Source: Cryomorphaceae bacterium
GTDB lineage: Bacteria > Bacteroidota > Bacteroidia > Flavobacteriales > Flavobacteriaceae
Assembly (NCBI GenBank): GCA_003331265.1
Contig: QOPV01000011.1
Span: forward strand, 1 to 39,610
Direction of reading: 5' to 3'
DNA length: 39,610 bases
Shown here piece after piece: positions 24,485 through 33,072 of this stretch. How positions within the stretch are numbered: the first letter of the stretch is position 1; each line of letters opens with the position of its first letter. Both the position numbers and the translations under genes were made by a program. The notes under the pieces are model-generated. The model saw only the letters and a list, made by a program, of their open reading frames with translations, ran no database searches and had not been told where the DNA came from.

Positions 24485-25753
24485 ATGAATTTTTTAGAAA
24501 TCACCACTGTTTTACTTCTTTTAGCATCTTTCTTTTCAATTATCAATTTAAGATTACTGAAACTTCCCCAAACTATTGGCTTAATGATTTTAGCAATATG
24601 TTTATCTGTAATTGTTTTAATAGTTGGAATAATTTTTCCAGAATTTTTAGTACTCATTACAACTCTGACCAAAAGTTTAGACTTTAGCGTATTACTACTT
24701 GATGTAATGCTCCCTTTTTTATTGTTTGCTGGAGCAATAAGTGTTAATGTTCACGAATTATTGAAAGATAAAGTAACAATACTATTTCTTGCAAGTTTTG
24801 GAGTTGTATTTTCAACATTTGCTGTTGGAAGTGGAGTTTTTTGGCTAATAGAACAACCAGTTTTTGGGTTGAACGAATTAGGGTTGTCTTATGTAGATTG
24901 CCTATTGTTTGGTGCATTAATTGCACCTACTGACCCCATTGCAGTTCTTTCAATAGTAAAAAAAATGAATTTATCTCCTGTTACAGAAACTAGAATTGCA
25001 GGTGAGTCACTTTTCAATGATGGGATTGGTGTAGTAATATTCCTAACTCTATTAAAAGTAAAAATACTAGGTGTTGAAAATGTAACTCCAGAGGGAGTTA
25101 CCATGTTGTTTGCAACTGAAGTAATTGGAGGGGTGATTTTAGGTTCAATTTTAGGATACTTAGGACTCAAATTAGTTAAATATATAGAAAATGAACATGT
25201 CGAGCTTGAAGTTTTAATCACTCTATCACTAGTTCTTCTTGTTTCTGTTGTTTCTCATAAGTTTCATTTTTCAGGTCCCTTAGGAGTTGTTATGATGGGA
25301 TTATTTTTAAACCGGAACATAGATTCAGATAAAATTGTAGATGGAGTTCAAAAAGCTATGGGTGAATACGTGTACAAATTTTGGCACTTACTAGACGAAA
25401 CTTTAAATGCGATATTGTTTATTTTAATAGGACTAGAAATTATCCCGATTTTCCAAAATTTTGTACCTGCTTATTTATTAATATCATTATTAACAATTGT
25501 TTTGGTAGTCACCTCAAGAGGAATTGGAGTTTCTATTCCGATTAAAATTCTGTCTTTTTACAAAAAATTTGAAAAGAGTACGTCTTTAATAATAACCTGG
25601 GGAGGATTAAGAGGTGGGTTAAGTATTGCTTTAGCATTAAACTTGCCTGATCAAATTGGAGAAGGTAAAAATCTTATACTTTTTCTAACTTACATTGTAG
25701 TGTTGTTTACTATTTTATTTCAAGGACTTACTTTAAACAAACTCCCTAAATAA
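24485..25753 (+). CDS. CPA1 family sodium:proton antiporter
   Basis: This 422-residue polytopic protein has about 12 membrane helices of the monovalent cation:proton antiporter-1 (NhaP/NHE) family. Visible motifs are APTDPIAV (T149-D150-P151), the ion-binding GESLFNDG (N178-D179), HFSGPLGVVMMGLFL and the ITWGGLRGGLSIALAL helix with its conserved Arg. It exports Na+ (or K+) in exchange for H+, consistent with a marine lifestyle. It ends after the last membrane helix without a long cytoplasmic regulatory tail. It follows the SMP-30 lipoprotein gene by 9 bases and is closed by a strong hairpin at 25757-25782. Confidence 0.93.
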   Translation: MNFLEITTVLLLLASFFSIINLRLLKLPQTIGLMILAICLSVIVLIVGIIFPEFLVLITTLTKSLDFSVLLLDVMLPFLLFAGAISVNVHELLKDKVTILFLASFGVVFSTFAVGSGVFWLIEQPVFGLNELGLSYVDCLLFGALIAPTDPIAVLSIVKKMNLSPVTETRIAGESLFNDGIGVVIFLTLLKVKILGVENVTPEGVTMLFATEVIGGVILGSILGYLGLKLVKYIENEHVELEVLITLSLVLLVSVVSHKFHFSGPLGVVMMGLFLNRNIDSDKIVDGVQKAMGEYVYKFWHLLDETLNAILFILIGLEIIPIFQNFVPAYLLISLLTIVLVVTSRGIGVSIPIKILSFYKKFEKSTSLIITWGGLRGGLSIALALNLPDQIGEGKNLILFLTYIVVLFTILFQGLTLNKLPK

Positions 25754-25756
25754 CAG

Positions 25757-25782
25757 AAAAACCTTCTTTTAAGAGGGTTTTT
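25757..25782. terminator. bidirectional intrinsic terminator between convergent genes
   Basis: The stem AAAAACCTTCTT / AAGAGGGTTTTT starts 4 bases after the antiporter stop codon, with a very short loop, one G-T wobble and a run of T at the 3' end. The A/T flanks make it work in both directions, so it should also terminate the convergent FAD oxidoreductase transcript. Confidence 0.8.
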
Positions 25783-25809
25783 TCATTCATAGTAGATTTA
25801 AATTTATAT

Positions 25810-27396
25810 CTAATTGTATATTTTTTTCATAAAATTTATACCGGTAATTGCTGTAGCAGTAATTAAACCAGAGAATAATGCCCCACCTACACCAGCACTA
25901 ACAATATCTTGACCTGTTAAATACAAACCCTTTATAGGAGTTTTAGGTCTTAAGAATTTCTGGCTAAATCTATTTGGTGTATGATCTAATCCGTACAATT
26001 CGCCTTTTTGATAGTTAACGAAATTTTTTGTTGTTAATGGACTAGATAATTCATAATGATCAACACAACCTTTTAGTTGAGGAAGTTGATCAAATAAATG
26101 GTCTAGTAATCTTTTAGAAATAGATTCTTTCAATTTCTCGTATGATTCATCTCTTTTTTTCCACGAAGAACCTTCCCACTTAGCAAAAGATTCATAGGGA
26201 AGCAAAGTAATTACATCTATAGTACTTCTATTGGGGTATCTTGAGTCCCAAGAAGGATCCTTTGCTGAGGGAAAAGACACATAAATCAAAGGAAAATCAG
26301 AATCTTGATTTTTTAAATAATTAGCAACTGCAGTATCATGATCAATATTATCTGGGTAAATCCATAAATTATGTTTAGGTAATTTAAGATCAGTCGCATT
26401 TCCATTTAACCCAATATATAAACAACCATGAGCAACAGAGGGTTTTACAGATTTTAAGTTAGCTTTAAATCCATATTTTTGACTCAACTCATCACTAATG
26501 AGTTTGTCAAAAGTATTGAACACACCTACTCCGCTTATTATAAGTCTGGAATAAAACCTTTTTCCATCTTCCATTAAGACACCAATAGCCTTATTGTTTT
26601 TTACAATAATTTCTTTTACTTCAGCTTTAACAACAATTTTACCTTTTGATTTTTCAATCACTGGATTAATTGTTTTTAATATTTCAGAGGAACCTCCAAT
26701 TGGAAAACTCCCACCCTTAAAATAGTGTTTAACAACTGAAGCATGCATAGCAAAACTACTTTGTTTTGGTGGTAAGCCGTAATCTCCATATTGAGCTGTT
26801 AAAACTTTGATAAGTTCTTTATTTTGAGTTAAAGAACTCAATACTTCCTGTGTAGTTTTTGAAGAATATTTTAAATATTTTTTTCTAAAAAATGAACTAA
26901 GGAATAAACTAATGTAGCTGGGAAGAGCTTTTTCAATATAAAATTTCTTCATAGTCTTATTGCAATCAAATATCATTTGTACATAGCTTTCGATTGCATC
27001 TGATTCATTAGGAAAATATGAAATAAGTTTTTTTTTGAAATTCTCTACACCTTTCACAAAATCATATTTCTTATCTCCAATTATAACTCTGTCATAAACC
27101 TCGCCCATATCCTCCCACTTAAGATTTCCATCACTAACGTAGTCAAACATTTTTCTTATTGGACTATTTAAATTTTGAACCTCTCCTATGTAATGAATTC
27201 CTACATCCCATTCATATCCTTTTCTTTTAAAAACATGAGTAAAACCTCCGGCAACATAATGTCTTTCAAATACTAAGACTTTCTTACCCTCCTTAGAAAG
27301 TAATGCTGCCGCTGTCAAACTACCCATACCTGATCCTATAATAATAGCATCATAATTATCTTCAAAATCAATTTTTCTTTTATAAGACTCAACCAT
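25810..27396 (-). CDS. NAD(P)/FAD-dependent oxidoreductase, RetSat / phytoene desaturase-like
   Basis: This 528-residue flavoprotein is of the CrtI/RetSat (all-trans-retinol 13,14-reductase-like) family. The dinucleotide motif is IIIGSGMGSLTAAALLS (18-34), with E44 at the end of strand 2 and the family block HYVAGGFTHVFKRKGYEWDVGIHYIG (46-71). The C-terminal FAD block is GLYLTGQDIVSAGVGGALFSGLITATAI. It probably saturates or desaturates a polyene or carotenoid-like substrate; none of the other carotenoid genes are present here, so the substrate stays open. It is a single gene on its strand, divergent from the ABC operon by 115 bases. Confidence 0.92.
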   Translation of the reverse strand: MVESYKRKIDFEDNYDAIIIGSGMGSLTAAALLSKEGKKVLVFERHYVAGGFTHVFKRKGYEWDVGIHYIGEVQNLNSPIRKMFDYVSDGNLKWEDMGEVYDRVIIGDKKYDFVKGVENFKKKLISYFPNESDAIESYVQMIFDCNKTMKKFYIEKALPSYISLFLSSFFRKKYLKYSSKTTQEVLSSLTQNKELIKVLTAQYGDYGLPPKQSSFAMHASVVKHYFKGGSFPIGGSSEILKTINPVIEKSKGKIVVKAEVKEIIVKNNKAIGVLMEDGKRFYSRLIISGVGVFNTFDKLISDELSQKYGFKANLKSVKPSVAHGCLYIGLNGNATDLKLPKHNLWIYPDNIDHDTAVANYLKNQDSDFPLIYVSFPSAKDPSWDSRYPNRSTIDVITLLPYESFAKWEGSSWKKRDESYEKLKESISKRLLDHLFDQLPQLKGCVDHYELSSPLTTKNFVNYQKGELYGLDHTPNRFSQKFLRPKTPIKGLYLTGQDIVSAGVGGALFSGLITATAITGINFMKKIYN

Positions 27397-27511
27397 ATTC
27401 CTAAATTACAATTTAAAAATTAATTACTTTAATTAATTATCACTTGAAATTATTATAGAATAAATATTATTTATATCTTGAGCCATTCTTTAATTTTTTT
27501 CCAAATACAAT

Positions 27512-28405
27512 ATGAAATTATCAATAAATAACCTAACAAAAACCTATAGTAACAAAGTCAAAGCTTTAGATAATATATCTTTAGAAATTGGAAAAGGAAT
27601 GTTCGGTCTTTTGGGTCCTAATGGGGCAGGAAAATCAACATTAATGAGAACTATAGCGACCTTACAATCCCCTGATTCAGGAAATATTAATTTTAATGAT
27701 ATTGATGTGCTTAATGATCAATTATCTCTCAGAAAAGTTCTTGGCTACCTTCCTCAATCTTTTGGAGTGTATCCCAAAATGTCAGCTGAGGAATTATTGA
27801 ATTATTTTGCCCTTCTTAAAGGTATTTCTAATAATCAAGAAAGGGATAAACTAGTTAACGAACTACTCGACATTACTAATCTACAAGATGTAAAGAAAAA
27901 AAATGTTGATGGGTATTCAGGTGGAATGAAACAACGTTTTGGTATAGCGCAATTGCTACTTAACAATCCTAAATTAATTATTGTTGATGAACCAACTGCT
28001 GGCTTAGATCCTGCCGAAAGACAACGTTTTTTAAATGTTTTAAGAGAAGTTGGTACAAGTAGTACCGTAATATTCTCAACTCACATTGTTGATGATGTTA
28101 AAGAGTTATGTAATGACATGGCCATATTAAATGGTGGTAAAATTTTAAAGCATGTGAAGCCTATTGAAGCTACAAAAGAAATCAACAATAAAATTTGGAC
28201 TAAAACAGTTTTGAGAGATGAACTGGAGCAAGCAGAAATTGATTATAATATTTTATCTTCCAATTACAATGTTGATAATACATTGACAATAAGAGTTTAT
28301 TCTGAAGAAAAACTTTCAAAAGAATTTAAAAAGGCTGAACCTCAGCTGGACGATGTCTATTTTATTGCTCTCAAAGAAGATCAAGAAAATTTAATTAATT
28401 CATAA
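27512..28405 (+). CDS. ABC transporter ATP-binding protein
   Basis: This is a 297-residue ABC ATPase. Walker A is GPNGAGKST (35-43), Q-loop Q82, signature YSGGMKQ (135-141), Walker B LIIVDE (155-160) and switch H191. A C-terminal extension of ~90 residues (EINNKIWTKTVLRDELEQAE onward) probably contacts the permease. The best family fit is the multidrug/bacitracin-type exporters (CcmA-like). It is followed after 13 bases by the permease/peptidase fusion, so the two form one transporter. Confidence 0.95.
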   Translation: MKLSINNLTKTYSNKVKALDNISLEIGKGMFGLLGPNGAGKSTLMRTIATLQSPDSGNINFNDIDVLNDQLSLRKVLGYLPQSFGVYPKMSAEELLNYFALLKGISNNQERDKLVNELLDITNLQDVKKKNVDGYSGGMKQRFGIAQLLLNNPKLIIVDEPTAGLDPAERQRFLNVLREVGTSSTVIFSTHIVDDVKELCNDMAILNGGKILKHVKPIEATKEINNKIWTKTVLRDELEQAEIDYNILSSNYNVDNTLTIRVYSEEKLSKEFKKAEPQLDDVYFIALKEDQENLINS

Positions 28406-28418
28406 ACCATTCATATCA

Positions 28419-31400
28419 ATGTTTCTTACAATTTTTTATAATGAACTAAAGCATTGGTTTGGAAAACCAGCTTTCTACATATATTCGGTTATATTTCTTT
28501 TTATTGCCCTTTTGATGTCAGGTTCCTCTGCTGGTCTTTTCGACTTTTTAACAGTTACAACGGGTTCCTCAAAAATAGTTAACTCTCCTCTGGGTATAAC
28601 AGGTTTATTTGGAGGCTTATCTGGACTTCTTATTTTTCTATATCCTTCAATCATTGGTGTTACCGTTTATAGAGATTACAAGAGTGAAATGCACACTATA
28701 CTCTATTCCTACCCTTTTACAAAACTTCAATATTTATTAGCTAAGTTTTTTAGTGGAATTTTTGTAGTTAACATTATCGTTTTAATTGTAGCATTAGGAA
28801 TTGGAATTGGATTTGTTCTCCCTGGAACAAATCAAGAAATCGTACAAAGTTTTGATTTTAAATCTTATTCGGATGTCTATTTAATATACATCCTTCCTAA
28901 CATGTTGTTCATTGGTGCGATAGTTTTTGGAATAGTCACTTTCACAAGAAATATTTCTGCAGGATTTATAACGGTTCTTATATTATTAATCTCACAAGGG
29001 TTTTTGGTAAGCCTTTTTGACGATCCAGAAAAAAGATTAATTGCTGCTATTTTAGATCCATTTGGAGATTCTGCAATTCAATATTATACCAGATATTGGA
29101 CAGTTTCTGAACAAAATGAATTGTATCTTCCAATCAGAGAGGTTTTGATATATAATAGGTTATTATGGGGCGCATTAGGAATTATATTGTTTGGAGCGAT
29201 TTATAAAATTTTTAGTTTTAGTCAAAACGCGTTTAGTTTTTCGTTTAAATCTAAAGAATCCAAAAGAATAACTAAATCAAATTTTGGAGGGATTATAAAA
29301 ATTAATTTACCTAAAATAAGTTTTGATTTTTCATTTAAAAATGAATTAAAAACACTTTGGAAATTATCAACAGTTGATTTTTTTGTTATTGTAAAAAGCT
29401 GGCCTTTTATATGCATTGTTTTAGTAGGTTTATTAATAAATTTAATTGGGCTTTCTGAGCTCGGAAATGTTTTTGGAACCTCTACTCTCCCAAGAACTTG
29501 GAGAATGCTTGAAGCAGGCTCAACATTTACATTAGCAATTAATATTTGTACATTTTTGTACGCAGGTATATTAATTCATAGATCAAGAATTGCTAATATT
29601 AATCAACTTATTGATGTAAGTCCAACTAAGAACTGGGTGTTATTTGGGTCAAAATTTCTTGCAATTTTCAAAATGCAAATAGCCTTGTCCTCATTAATAA
29701 TGATTACTGGGCTAATTTTTCAAACTTACAAAGGGTTTTATGATTATGAGATATCACTTTACCTTTATGAATTAATTGTTTTAAACCTTATTTACTTTAT
29801 TTTATGGTCATTTCTGGCCTTTTTGGTACAAACCCTAATTAGCAGTCCATACGTTGGGCTATTTGTCATGATAGTTCTTTTAATAGGAATTCCTCTGCTT
29901 GGTTTGGCAGGAATAGAGCAATCTATTTTTAAATACACTCAAGGACCTGGTTTTTCATATTCTGACATGAACGGATATGGAGATACTCTTAACAGATATT
30001 TTATATATAAAACGTATTGGTTTTCTCTTGGAATTGTATTCTTTATTTTAACATCCTTATTTTATTTTAGAGGACTTCCTAGTAATTTTAAGGAAAGAGT
30101 TCTTATTGCTAAAAGTAGATTTAATGGGAAATACCCGTTTTTTATCTCACTTTTTACACTCATTTTTTTATCATCAGGAACCTATATTTATTATACGAAT
30201 AACATTTTAAATAAAAGAACTTCATCAAAAGAAAGTGAATTACAAACAGTTGAGGGAGAAAAGAAATATAAAAAATACGAAGCATATGCTCAACCTAGAA
30301 TAGTCTCAGTAAATGTTGATGTTGATATATCTCCTAAAACCAGAGATTTAAGCGCATCTGGAGAATATTTGATGATTAATAAAACCCAAGAATCTATTGA
30401 TAGTATTTTTTTAGATCATAATTCTCTTATTAGTACTTTTAAATTCAACAAGGAAAACAACCTAGTTTTAGAAGACACTATATATAATCTTGACATTTAT
30501 AAACTAAAATCCGCTTTAAAACCGGGAGATAGTTTAAAACTTGAATTTAGTATTAAAAACAAACCCAATACAATTCTTAGAAATAATTCAAGTGTAATTT
30601 CTAATGGAACGTTTATTAACAGTAGTATTTTTCCATCTCTTGGATACCAACTAGGTGAATTAAGAGACGATAAAACAAGGAAAAAATACGGATTACCTAA
30701 AAACAAATTAAAACCTCATCCTTCGGATTCAACAGCACTAGGAAATACTTACATCGCTAAAGATGCGGATTGGATAGATTTTGAAGCTACAGTTAGCACA
30801 TCAAAAGATCAAATAGCTATAGCTCCTGGTTATTTACAAAAAGAATGGATTGATGGTGACAGAAGATACTTTCACTATAAAATGGATAGTAAAATATTAA
30901 ATTTTTATGCTTTTAATTCAGCTAAGTATGAAATTAAAAAAGATAAATGGAATAATGTAAATCTTGAAATATATTATCATAAGGGTCACGAATACAACTT
31001 AGATAGAATGATGAAAGGAATGAAAGCAGCTTTGGATTACTGCACTGAAAACTTTAGTCCGTATCAGCATAAGCAGTTAAGAATTATTGAGTTTCCAAAA
31101 ACTAGTGGGGGATTTGCTCAATCTTTCCCAAATACAATTCCATTTTCTGAAAGTATAGGCTTTATTGCAGATGTTGATGATTCTGACGAAGGGGGAAATG
31201 ATTATGCTTTTTTTGTTTCTGTTCACGAGGTAGCTCATCAATGGTGGGCACATCAGGTCATTGGAGCAGACGTACTTGGTGCTACAATGCTTTCAGAAAG
31301 TTTATCTGAATACGTTTCTCTTAAAGTCATTGAACAGGTTAATGGAAAAAAGAAAATGCGTAAATTCTTAAAGAGATCATTGGATACATATTTAACTTCT

Positions 31401-32072
31401 AGAACGTTTGAGAGTAAAAGAGAAAATGCACTTATGTACAATGATGGTCAAGGTTATATTCATTACCAAAAAGGTTCTTTAATTTTTTATGCATTAAGTG
31501 ATTACATTGGGGAAAAAACACTTAACAAAGCTTTAAGTAAATATGTAAAAAAAGTAGCTTTTCAAGAGCCTCCTTATACAACTTCAATAGACCTTTTAAA
31601 TCATGTGAAAGAAGTTACACCAGATTCATTAAATTACTTGATCAAAGATATGTTTGAAACAATAACTTTATATCAAAACAGAGTTGTATCCTCTGAATCT
31701 AAAAAATTAGATAACGGTAAATACCAAGTGGATATAGAATTCAAAGTGAGTAAATATAGAAATGATGAAAAAGGAAAGATTTTCTATGGGAATGAAAAAA
31801 GAGACTCTATTTCATATAAAACAGAAGAAATGAAGAAAACTGAGTATTCCGTATTTTTAGCTGACTATATTGACATAGGAATTTTTGGTAAAGACAGTGA
31901 AGAAAACGAGATTGAATTATACCTAAAAAAACACAAGATTAATTCAATATACAATAAAATTTCAATAATTTTAGATGAAGAACCTGTTGAGGTTGGAATT
32001 GATCCATACAATAAATTAATTGATACAAACTCAGAAGACAATAGAAAAAAAATAATAGAAGAAGTCCTGTAA
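28419..32072 (+). CDS. ABC permease fused to M1-family aminopeptidase
   Basis: This is a 1217-residue fusion. Roughly residues 1-600 form a two-part permease with about 12-13 membrane segments (an ABC-2-like first half ending near 245, a second cluster about 315-565, and a final helix near 573-595). From about 625 to the C-terminus is a periplasmic M1 zinc peptidase. Its metal site is HEVAH at 936-940, with the third ligand predicted as E960 in ATMLSES. The usual GxMEN exopeptidase motif is not seen; FAQSFPNTIPFSE (about 896-908) stands in the expected place. The ATPase encoded upstream would drive transport, coupling export to peptide trimming. This architecture is known in Bacteroidota but its substrate is unknown. 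The stop is one base before the next start. Confidence 0.93.
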   Translation: MFLTIFYNELKHWFGKPAFYIYSVIFLFIALLMSGSSAGLFDFLTVTTGSSKIVNSPLGITGLFGGLSGLLIFLYPSIIGVTVYRDYKSEMHTILYSYPFTKLQYLLAKFFSGIFVVNIIVLIVALGIGIGFVLPGTNQEIVQSFDFKSYSDVYLIYILPNMLFIGAIVFGIVTFTRNISAGFITVLILLISQGFLVSLFDDPEKRLIAAILDPFGDSAIQYYTRYWTVSEQNELYLPIREVLIYNRLLWGALGIILFGAIYKIFSFSQNAFSFSFKSKESKRITKSNFGGIIKINLPKISFDFSFKNELKTLWKLSTVDFFVIVKSWPFICIVLVGLLINLIGLSELGNVFGTSTLPRTWRMLEAGSTFTLAINICTFLYAGILIHRSRIANINQLIDVSPTKNWVLFGSKFLAIFKMQIALSSLIMITGLIFQTYKGFYDYEISLYLYELIVLNLIYFILWSFLAFLVQTLISSPYVGLFVMIVLLIGIPLLGLAGIEQSIFKYTQGPGFSYSDMNGYGDTLNRYFIYKTYWFSLGIVFFILTSLFYFRGLPSNFKERVLIAKSRFNGKYPFFISLFTLIFLSSGTYIYYTNNILNKRTSSKESELQTVEGEKKYKKYEAYAQPRIVSVNVDVDISPKTRDLSASGEYLMINKTQESIDSIFLDHNSLISTFKFNKENNLVLEDTIYNLDIYKLKSALKPGDSLKLEFSIKNKPNTILRNNSSVISNGTFINSSIFPSLGYQLGELRDDKTRKKYGLPKNKLKPHPSDSTALGNTYIAKDADWIDFEATVSTSKDQIAIAPGYLQKEWIDGDRRYFHYKMDSKILNFYAFNSAKYEIKKDKWNNVNLEIYYHKGHEYNLDRMMKGMKAALDYCTENFSPYQHKQLRIIEFPKTSGGFAQSFPNTIPFSESIGFIADVDDSDEGGNDYAFFVSVHEVAHQWWAHQVIGADVLGATMLSESLSEYVSLKVIEQVNGKKKMRKFLKRSLDTYLTSRTFESKRENALMYNDGQGYIHYQKGSLIFYALSDYIGEKTLNKALSKYVKKVAFQEPPYTTSIDLLNHVKEVTPDSLNYLIKDMFETITLYQNRVVSSESKKLDNGKYQVDIEFKVSKYRNDEKGKIFYGNEKRDSISYKTEEMKKTEYSVFLADYIDIGIFGKDSEENEIELYLKKHKINSIYNKISIILDEEPVEVGIDPYNKLIDTNSEDNRKKIIEEVL

Positions 32073-32073
32073 T

Positions 32074-32997
32074 ATGAAAAGAAGACAATTTAACAAACTA
32101 TTCACAGTAGCATCATCTGGAGCTATTTTTACAAGTTCATACTCTTGTAATAATTTTAATAAAAATGGCATTTCATTAGCTCAATGGTCATTAAACAAAA
32201 TGATAAGGGAGGATATGACATTAAACCCTTTAGATTTTGCACAAAAAGCAAATGAACTTGGTTTCAATGCTATTGAATATGTGTCTACTCTATATAGACC
32301 AGAACTAAAAAATATTTCCATTAATGAATTAACTGCCATATTAAAAGAAAAATCAGAACTATATGGTGTGAAAAATCTACTAATAATGGTTGATGACGAA
32401 GGTGATTTATCTTCTAGCGATCTAAAAGAAATAAATAATGCTGTAGATAAACACAAAAAATGGGTTAAAATGGCTAGTGAATTAGGTTGCCACTCCATTA
32501 GAGTTAACTTATCTGGTGAAGCTAATCTTGAAAAATGGAAGGAAAATTCAATTAATGGTTTGACTCTTCTTTGTGATTACGCAAGTAACTTTAATATCAA
32601 TATTATAGTAGAGAACCATGGAGGCAATAGTTCAATTGGAAACGAATTAGCTGATGTAATCAAATCTGTTAATTTAGAAAATTGTGGAACTCTTCCTGAC
32701 TTTGGAAACTTTTGTGTTAGAAGAAAAGATGGATCTATTTACAACGGTCCATGTGGAATTGAATACGATAAGTATACTGGAATGAAAGATTTAATGCCTT
32801 ATGCTAAAGCTGTTAGTGCAAAATCATATGATTTTGATGAGTTTGGTAACGAAACAACAATCGATTTCAAAAAAATGATGGATATTGTAAAAGAGTTTGG
32901 TTATAAAGGATTTCTAGGGATTGAATTTGAGGGTGATCAACTTTCTGAAATAGATGGAATAGAATTAACCAAACAATTAATTCAAAAATACAATTGA
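32074..32997 (+). CDS. TIM-barrel sugar phosphate isomerase/epimerase-like lipoprotein with Tat signal
   Basis: This 307-residue protein belongs to the xylose isomerase-like TIM-barrel (AP endonuclease 2/sugar phosphate isomerase) superfamily. The N-terminus MKRRQFNKLF has a twin-arginine motif (R3-R4) and a lipobox-like SYSC (C25), so it should be exported folded and lipidated. Barrel motifs include GFNAIEYVS, HSIRVNLSGE, IIVENHGGNS (Glu ligand), TLPDFGNFC (Asp ligand), AVSAKSYDF and GFLGIEFEGD, which supply the typical metal-binding acids and His/Lys. Export suggests a cofactor is loaded in the cytoplasm. It starts 1 base after the permease/peptidase gene, so translation is probably coupled. 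The substrate is unknown. Confidence 0.9.
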   Translation: MKRRQFNKLFTVASSGAIFTSSYSCNNFNKNGISLAQWSLNKMIREDMTLNPLDFAQKANELGFNAIEYVSTLYRPELKNISINELTAILKEKSELYGVKNLLIMVDDEGDLSSSDLKEINNAVDKHKKWVKMASELGCHSIRVNLSGEANLEKWKENSINGLTLLCDYASNFNINIIVENHGGNSSIGNELADVIKSVNLENCGTLPDFGNFCVRRKDGSIYNGPCGIEYDKYTGMKDLMPYAKAVSAKSYDFDEFGNETTIDFKKMMDIVKEFGYKGFLGIEFEGDQLSEIDGIELTKQLIQKYN

Positions 32998-33017
32998 CAA
33001 ATATTTTTAAATAATAA

Positions 33018-33045
33018 AAAAGTTTAAAAAATATATTAAACTTTT
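33018..33045 (+). terminator. hairpin terminator after the ABC operon, overlapping the next promoter
   Basis: AAAAGTTTAA (33018-33027) and TTAAACTTTT (33036-33045) form a perfect 10-bp inverted repeat with an 8-base loop, followed by ATCTTTGTTTTTTG. It is located 20 bases past the TIM-barrel gene stop, so it fits an intrinsic terminator. Its right arm shares its last base with the TATCTTTG promoter element of the next gene. Confidence 0.6.
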
Positions 33046-33052
33046 ATCTTTG
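33023..33052 (+). promoter_or_regulatory. Bacteroidota-type promoter for the giant surface protein
   Basis: TATCTTTG at 33045-33052 is a perfect TAnnTTTG -7 element, 20 bases before the ATG at 33073. A TTT at 33023-33025 (consensus TTG) is 19 bases upstream, an acceptable spacing though a weak -33 box. The 5' leader would be about 12-15 bases. Confidence 0.6.
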
Positions 33053-33072
33053 TTTTTTGTCAAATCGCAACA

